Shown in pieces: positions 6,858-10,381 of a DNA stretch of 10,381 bases. The notes beneath the pieces are model-generated. The model did no database searches, had not been told where the DNA came from, and worked only from the letters and a program-made list of their open reading frames with translations. The position numbers and the translations under genes were made by a program. The stretch is taken from assembly GCA_030689845.1 (NCBI GenBank), contig JAUYHV010000109.1, positions 1-10,381 of the forward strand. Reading direction: 5' to 3'. The stretch comes from Dehalococcoidia bacterium. GTDB taxonomy: Bacteria > Chloroflexota > Dehalococcoidia > JACQUA01. Position 1 is the stretch's first letter, and every line of letters begins with the position of its first letter.

Positions 6858-6991
6858 GTGAGCCATTAACCCTGATTGAGGAATATATAAACAAGAACTG
6901 GTTTATAAGCCTGAAAAATGATAGATATATATCGTATTGAATAGTGGCGGATAGTGTATAATATATTCCAAAAATTGATATTATGGCTCAC
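6858..6991. repeat. Separated inverted repeat around the promoter candidate
   Basis: GTGAGCCAT at 6858-6866 is repeated inverted as ATGGCTCAC at 6983-6991, with about 116 bases between the arms. The arms bracket the AT-rich stretch with the TATAAT at 6957-6962. Nine exact bases could be a pair of protein-binding sites or chance. Confidence 0.3.
6935..6962 (+). promoter_or_regulatory. Candidate promoter for the acyl-CoA synthetase-like gene
   Basis: A perfect TATAAT lies at 6957-6962. The upstream element is weak: TATTGA at 6935-6940 with a 16-base spacer, or TTGAAT at 6937-6942 with only 14. The -10 box is strong but AT-rich sequence is common here, so this is a candidate only. Transcription would start near 6970. 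Confidence 0.35.
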
Positions 6992-7107
6992 TCAGAGGTC
7001 TTCCACCTCATGAACATATGGGAAACACCGGTAAGACACTAATTGCTATCGACCTGTAAAACGGGGAAAGGTCATATTAGCCTAAGCATTCTGGTTATCG
7101 TCATTTC

Positions 7108-7133
7108 CTTATTGGTTACGGTTAACCAATAAG
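7108..7133. promoter_or_regulatory. Perfect palindrome with 11-bp arms, possible operator
   Basis: CTTATTGGTTA at 7108-7118 and its exact complement TAACCAATAAG at 7123-7133 flank the four bases CGGT. The centre also contains the self-complementary GGTTAACC at 7120-7127. It lies 75 bases upstream of the synthetase start. Length and symmetry suit a dimeric repressor such as a TetR-family regulator; as RNA it would form a hairpin without a following T tract, so it does not look like a terminator. The regulator is not in the window. Confidence 0.55.
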
Positions 7134-7208
7134 TACCACCAGACTTATACCTGGATGAAGATGATCGGGGCAATTCTGTGAGATAGAGAGCCTAGAGAGG
7201 AGGAAATA

Positions 7209-8750
7209 TTGAATATTAAACTGATGTTAGAGGAAGCTGTAAACCAGTATTCAGGAAAGTCGGCCATTGTTTTTGGTGATCGCCGGATATCTTATGCTGA
7301 GGTGGACGAGAGTTCAAATAAAATAGCCAATGCTCTGATAAAAATTGGTATTGGGAAGGGTGATCGGGTGGCAACGCTGCTAACCAGCAGCCCGGAATTT
7401 GTCATTGTCTTTTTTGGAATAATCAAGACTGGGGCTATAGCTGTTCCCATGGACACAGAATATAAATTTAGCGAGCTACAATCATTGTTTGGTAACTGTC
7501 AACCAAAGGTTTTGGTGGCGGAAAGTGCCATTCTGGAGCCGTTAATTCCAGTATTATCTCGCTTTAATTCTATTGAACATGTCATAGTCCAGGGTTACAG
7601 GAAAGAAGGTGAATTTCTCAGCTACGAGGAGATTATGGCTCAAGGTTCTGCACAGAGAGTCGAGGTAGCTTTGGAGCCCGATGATTTAGCTACAATTTCT
7701 TATACCGGGGGACCGTCCAATCACCCCCAGGGGGCGGCACTGTCACACCGGAGTATCGTAACTCATGCAGCCGTATCCGGAGACGGGTTTCAACAATCTG
7801 AAAGAGACGTTGTGCTGCTGTTTGCCTTACCGTTGTACCACATGTTCGGTTTGGGGTCGGTGCTAATGACGTCCGTTAATAAAGGCAGTACCGTGGTCAT
7901 TGTGCCCGGGACCGGAAGGTCTATTGGTAGCTTTTTCGAAGCCGTTGAGAGGGAGAAGGGCACAATATACATGGGAGTACCCTATATCTATGCCCTGGCG
8001 ATTAGCGTTGCGATGCGGAGTGGAGTAAAGAGCGATGTTAGGTCTCTGCGCTTGTGCTGTAGTGCTGGCGCCCCCATAACCTCTGAGATTATTCAGCAAT
8101 TTAAGCAGTATTACGGTCTGGACATACTCGATATTTGGGGCCTTACCGAAGCTGTATCTCACGTTACCTATCAGAATATGAATGGTGATAAAAAAATTAA
8201 TTCGTCAGGGAAGGCCCTATCCGGCTTCGAGATAAGGGCGGTGGACAATAATGGTGAAGAGTTACTCCCGGATGAGGATGGTGAAATAATTGTCAGGGGG
8301 CCGATATTGACTTGCTATTATAATAATGCACAGGCTACAGCTGAGGCCAAACAGGACGGTTGGTTACACACCGGCGACATGGGAAGAATTGATAACGATG
8401 GCTATCTTTTTCTCTCGGGCAGGAAGAAGGAAATTATTATCACTAAAGGTCAGAATGTATATCCCAGCGACATCGAGGAAGTATTATCCACCCATCCCAT
8501 GGTAGCGGAAACCGTGGTCACCGGCATTCCTGATAAATTGCGTGGTGAGGTAGTTGCCGCCGCTATCAAATTGAAGGAGGGAGCGGTGGTCACTGAACAG
8601 GAGATTAGAGGCTTTTGCAAGGAGCGTTTGGCTGCTTATAAATTGCCAAAACATATTGTTTTTGCCGATTCGCTACGAGGGATGGGTGCTGCTATTAGTA
8701 AGGATGACTTGCGAGATTACCTGGCTGCTCAAGGGAAAGTAGAAGCATAG
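7209..8750 (+). CDS. Acyl-CoA synthetase-like (ANL superfamily) protein with altered catalytic motifs
   Basis: The 513-residue product has the full length and fold markers of AMP-forming acyl-CoA ligases, which activate a carboxylic acid with ATP and pass it to CoA. Intact are DIWGLTEA at 308-315 (A5), WLHTGD at 385-390 (A7, D390), and the hinge with RKKEIIITKGQNVYPSDIEE at 405-424 (A8). Two key sites differ. The ATP loop, usually YTSGTTGxPKG, reads YTGGPSNHPQG at 165-175 with the lysine changed to Q174. The C-terminal GK motif reads GAAISKDDLR at 493-502, so the lysine needed for adenylation is alanine in my alignment; K498 is the nearest lysine. The reading frame is unbroken, so it is not a decayed gene. 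The TTG start has AGGAGG five bases upstream. Substrate is unknown; it may be an inactive or thioester-only paralogue. Confidence 0.88.
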   Translation: MNIKLMLEEAVNQYSGKSAIVFGDRRISYAEVDESSNKIANALIKIGIGKGDRVATLLTSSPEFVIVFFGIIKTGAIAVPMDTEYKFSELQSLFGNCQPKVLVAESAILEPLIPVLSRFNSIEHVIVQGYRKEGEFLSYEEIMAQGSAQRVEVALEPDDLATISYTGGPSNHPQGAALSHRSIVTHAAVSGDGFQQSERDVVLLFALPLYHMFGLGSVLMTSVNKGSTVVIVPGTGRSIGSFFEAVEREKGTIYMGVPYIYALAISVAMRSGVKSDVRSLRLCCSAGAPITSEIIQQFKQYYGLDILDIWGLTEAVSHVTYQNMNGDKKINSSGKALSGFEIRAVDNNGEELLPDEDGEIIVRGPILTCYYNNAQATAEAKQDGWLHTGDMGRIDNDGYLFLSGRKKEIIITKGQNVYPSDIEEVLSTHPMVAETVVTGIPDKLRGEVVAAAIKLKEGAVVTEQEIRGFCKERLAAYKLPKHIVFADSLRGMGAAISKDDLRDYLAAQGKVEA

Positions 8751-8837
8751 TTGGCAGAGCTTACCTATCTTTCCTGGAAATACTTGCGCCACCCTCATAA
8801 AACGTTAAGTTTGGAACCAAAAAAAACAATGTATGAT

Positions 8838-8864
8838 AAAAAAAACTATTCAACCCCGGGTTGA
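8838..8864 (-). terminator. Intrinsic terminator of the hemerythrin gene
   Basis: Read on the minus strand, the stem TCAACC-(CGG)-GGTTGA at 8864-8850 is followed after four bases by eight consecutive T (complement of the A run 8838-8845). It lies about 30 bases past the hemerythrin stop codon. The stem is short (6 bp), so strength is uncertain. Confidence 0.5.
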
Positions 8865-8884
8865 TTAAAAGTAAGGGGCAGGAA

Positions 8885-8902
8885 AGCCGGCATTAGCCGG
8901 CT
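8885..8902 (+). terminator. GC-rich hairpin at the convergent gene ends
   Basis: AGCCGGC at 8885-8891 and GCCGGCT at 8896-8902 form a 7-bp stem with loop ATTA. GTTTGTTT follows on the plus strand, so it may end transcripts of the synthetase-like gene. The minus-strand hemerythrin stop codon (8893-8895) sits in the loop, so the upstream arm is also coding sequence for its last residues. Confidence 0.4.
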
Positions 8903-9399
8903 GTTTGTTTATTCTCGATGTCTTTGAATTGGTTGTTGATACTGTCTACCTGGCTCTTATTGAGTTGCTCATCGGCCATCATGAACAATACATTGTCTTC
9001 TTTATATATATGGTCCCTCAATGCCTGGATAAAACGGAAACCATGCCTTTTAATAAGTGTTATGGTCTCGGCATTGCCTGAATTCCCAAGATAAACAGGG
9101 TACAATTTCTGCAACTCTTCGTTAGTATTTTTCAAAGCTACATGTTCTTCCAACATCATTCCTATCGGTCCCATGTCTTTTGGTACATACTTCTCCATCT
9201 CCGGAAATAACGCTTCTTCCTCTTTTGTAAAATGGACCCAAAATTCTGTTTTAAAAAACGAAGCCAGCTCTTTAAGTTTGTCCGAAACCTCATCTTTCTT
9301 GTCCAGGTTTTGAAAAATATGTTCCAGTGTATCCAATTTTTTCTTTACGTTTTGATGCTCTTCTTTCAGATGGTCGGTCGGCTTGCTGGTGTTCGCCAT
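8893..9399 (-). CDS. Hemerythrin HHE cation-binding domain protein
   Basis: The 168-residue cytoplasmic protein is a four-helix hemerythrin-like fold that would carry a non-haem di-iron centre. Likely ligands are H10 and H15 in DHLKEEH, H56 and E60 in HFTKEEEALFPEM, H86 in MLEEHVALK, H119, and H130 with E134 in DHIYKEDNVLF. This order fits the HHE family, whose members sense or bind oxygen, nitric oxide or iron and protect against their stress. No output domain is attached. The ATG has AAAGGAAAGGA about 9 bases upstream. The gene appears to stand alone: 177 bases separate it from the FmdE-like gene upstream on the same strand, and a terminator candidate follows. In an anaerobe an oxygen or NO defence role is reasonable but inferred. 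Confidence 0.9.
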   Translation of the reverse strand: MANTSKPTDHLKEEHQNVKKKLDTLEHIFQNLDKKDEVSDKLKELASFFKTEFWVHFTKEEEALFPEMEKYVPKDMGPIGMMLEEHVALKNTNEELQKLYPVYLGNSGNAETITLIKRHGFRFIQALRDHIYKEDNVLFMMADEQLNKSQVDSINNQFKDIENKQTAG

Positions 9400-9576
9400 G
9401 TTAATTCCTTTCCTTTATTTACATTTATTCAGGGAACATACAAAGCAATGATATTTGCGCTAAAACCATTGGTGATATCCCGTTTGCCAGTGTGAGTCTA
9501 TTAATTCCTAAAAAAGATGTGTTCCCGGAAATATGAACGTGTCCCAGGTCAGGTTTGTGTAGGTAGACCTCTTCTA

Positions 9577-10227
9577 TTAACTTTCAGAAGAAGCTTTTAC
9601 CCTCAGCCAGTCTTCTATGCCCTGCTCTTCGATGACCATGGCCTTTACTTTCTCTACCCAGAGTTCCTGGAACTCCTTTATTTCATTTTCTTTTGCTGCC
9701 TCCCAGATGACACTCTCCATCAACTCCCCCATCCTTTTAGCTTTTTCCTGGGGAAAAGGCACCCTCTGGGGATAGAAATTAACCGTTACGGACTTCCCTG
9801 TATCAAGCCTGCGGAACTCGAAACTCATAGCCTGCGGGTCGATTTTATCCGGAGAAAACTTGAGTAAGTCTTTTCTCTTGAACTTAGGACCGAGTCCCCG
9901 AAATCCCGTTAACGGGGCTGCCCCGGTGATAAAAGAAAATACCTGGGACATGACCCCGTAGACACCTTCATCGGGCTCGCCTTGAACTATAACAGCTATC
10001 TCTCCTCTTACAGGTGTTTCTCCCGAATACAGTACTTGAAGGGACTTCCGGCAAATTACATAAGCGCCGGCCACAGTTGGACAGGCGTGGCCGGCGGCTT
10101 TTATAACGTCTAAAAAGGTGTATTCCTGAACGCTCCCTTTGGGGAACGCACCAAGGGTTTCCGCCAGCGGCTCTCTTAAATATATCGGTTCGACATCCTG
10201 GAAAATGCCGTTAACATTTGCGCTCAC
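9577..10227 (-). CDS. FmdE-like domain protein
   Basis: The 216-residue product resembles the FmdE family, named after a subunit encoded with molybdenum formylmethanofuran dehydrogenase but widespread in bacteria lacking that enzyme. The recognisable part is DVIKAAGHACPTVAGAYVI at about 40-58 (family form xGHxCPGxxxGY, with H47 and C49 as probable metal ligands), followed by YSGETPVRGEIAVIV at 67-81. C49 and C59 are the only cysteines. The C-terminal zinc ribbon and the second cysteine motif found in many FmdE proteins are missing, so this is a divergent branch. The GTG start is preferred because no other in-frame start lies near; GGAG is 11 bases upstream, a little far. No formate, molybdopterin or methanofuran genes are adjacent, and the function is unknown. 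Confidence 0.72.
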   Translation of the reverse strand: MSANVNGIFQDVEPIYLREPLAETLGAFPKGSVQEYTFLDVIKAAGHACPTVAGAYVICRKSLQVLYSGETPVRGEIAVIVQGEPDEGVYGVMSQVFSFITGAAPLTGFRGLGPKFKRKDLLKFSPDKIDPQAMSFEFRRLDTGKSVTVNFYPQRVPFPQEKAKRMGELMESVIWEAAKENEIKEFQELWVEKVKAMVIEEQGIEDWLRVKASSES

Positions 10228-10248
10228 GAGGTATTTATCTCCGTATCT

Positions 10249-10277
10249 AGTGTAGTGTTTCTAATATCTCTTTACAA
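10249..10277 (-). promoter_or_regulatory. Candidate promoter for the FmdE-like gene
   Basis: On the minus strand TTGTAA (10277-10272) is followed after 17 bases by TACACT (10254-10249). Each box matches its consensus at four of six positions. The -35 box overlaps the outer left flank of the repeat at 10294-10358. Weak boxes, so only a candidate. Confidence 0.25.
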
Positions 10278-10293
10278 TTTGCAGTGCTACTGG

Positions 10294-10358
10294 TGTCATT
10301 CCCGCGAAAGCGGGAATCCAGAGCAACAGACTGGATTCCGGGTCAAGCCCGGAATGAC
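10294..10358. repeat. Two-hairpin dispersed palindromic repeat
   Basis: The 65-bp element begins GTCATTCC and ends with its complement GGAATGAC. The left half folds as ATTCCCGC-GAAA-GCGGGAAT and the right half as ATTCCGGG-TCAAG-CCCGGAAT. The inner edges CCAG and CTGG are also complementary, so the whole can form one long stem or two hairpins. This sequence type is a well-known dispersed repeat in many bacterial genomes, resembling REP or MITE-like elements. Outside it, TTACAAT (10272-10278) and ATTGTAA (10363-10369) form a further inverted pair that may mark older ends. No coding capacity. Confidence 0.85.
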
Positions 10359-10381
10359 AAAGATTGTAAGGCCATTTATGA

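Larger units (their letters stand above)
6802..7208 (+). other. Long non-coding region before the acyl-CoA synthetase-like gene
   Basis: No convincing gene lies in this 407-base stretch. It holds an AT-rich promoter candidate near 6935-6962, a 5-bp hairpin at 6995-7009 (GAGGT/ACCTC), a second weak stem GACCT/AGGTC at 7051-7073, and a strong palindrome at 7108-7133. AGGAGG at 7198-7203 serves the synthetase. If the promoter is right, the mRNA leader is about 240 bases, long enough for regulation by structure. No known riboswitch class is recognised. Confidence 0.45.

Noticed and set aside
7017..7058. Short ORF reading MGNTGKTLIAIDL, like the start of a sugar-kinase-type protein.
   Set aside because: Thirteen codons, no Shine-Dalgarno, and no continuing homology in any frame.
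10294..10358. CRISPR repeat or insertion-sequence end.
   Set aside because: Only one unit, no spacers, no transposase; it fits a known dispersed palindromic repeat.

Overview
The window looks like a chromosomal segment of an anaerobic bacterium, most likely a Gram-positive clostridial lineage of the Desulfotomaculum/Pelotomaculum kind. The reasons are the order zinc-ribbon coiled-coil protein, ribonuclease HI, class A RNase P RNA at the left end, the frequent TTG/GTG starts with purine-rich ribosome binding sites, and the anaerobe-flavoured gene set (core-MetE-like methyltransferase, FmdE-like protein, hemerythrin). Some content (the solitary iron-type binding lipoprotein, the core-MetE-like protein and the repeat at the right edge) would also fit anaerobic Chloroflexi. 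The taxonomic call is inference.

Left part (1-2750, plus strand): a zinc-ribbon/coiled-coil protein overlaps the start of a ribonuclease HI gene. It is followed by rnpB, whose promoter begins inside the end of rnhA, then by a MYG1-family putative DHH-type hydrolase and a small DUF3820 protein. This block is mostly nucleic-acid housekeeping.

Middle (2770-5215): on the minus strand lie a GIY-YIG (UPF0213) protein and, just upstream of it, a C-terminal scrap of the transcription accessory protein Tex (end of the core plus the S1 domain), which is a gene remnant. Divergent from these, an LMW-phosphatase-type arsenate reductase is followed after 38 bases by a core-MetE-like, zinc-type methyltransferase. 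The methyltransferase start overlaps a 12-codon ORF that owns the only good Shine-Dalgarno sequence in the gap.

Right part (5215-10381): a minus-strand lipoprotein of the iron(III)-type ABC binding-protein family stands without transporter genes, and a possible 76-residue ORF is ATGA-coupled to it. After a non-coding region with a promoter candidate, hairpins and a perfect 11-bp-arm palindrome comes a plus-strand acyl-CoA synthetase-like gene. Its ATP-binding loop and C-terminal catalytic lysine are both altered, and this is the most unusual protein in the window. A hemerythrin-like protein and an FmdE-like protein follow on the minus strand. The window ends in a 65-bp two-hairpin dispersed repeat.

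No CRISPR array, tRNA, insertion sequence or phage gene was seen. I do not see a clear multi-gene new system. The best leads are single-protein oddities (the altered acyl-CoA synthetase and the core-MetE-like protein with a changed zinc ligand) and the regulatory DNA before the synthetase.
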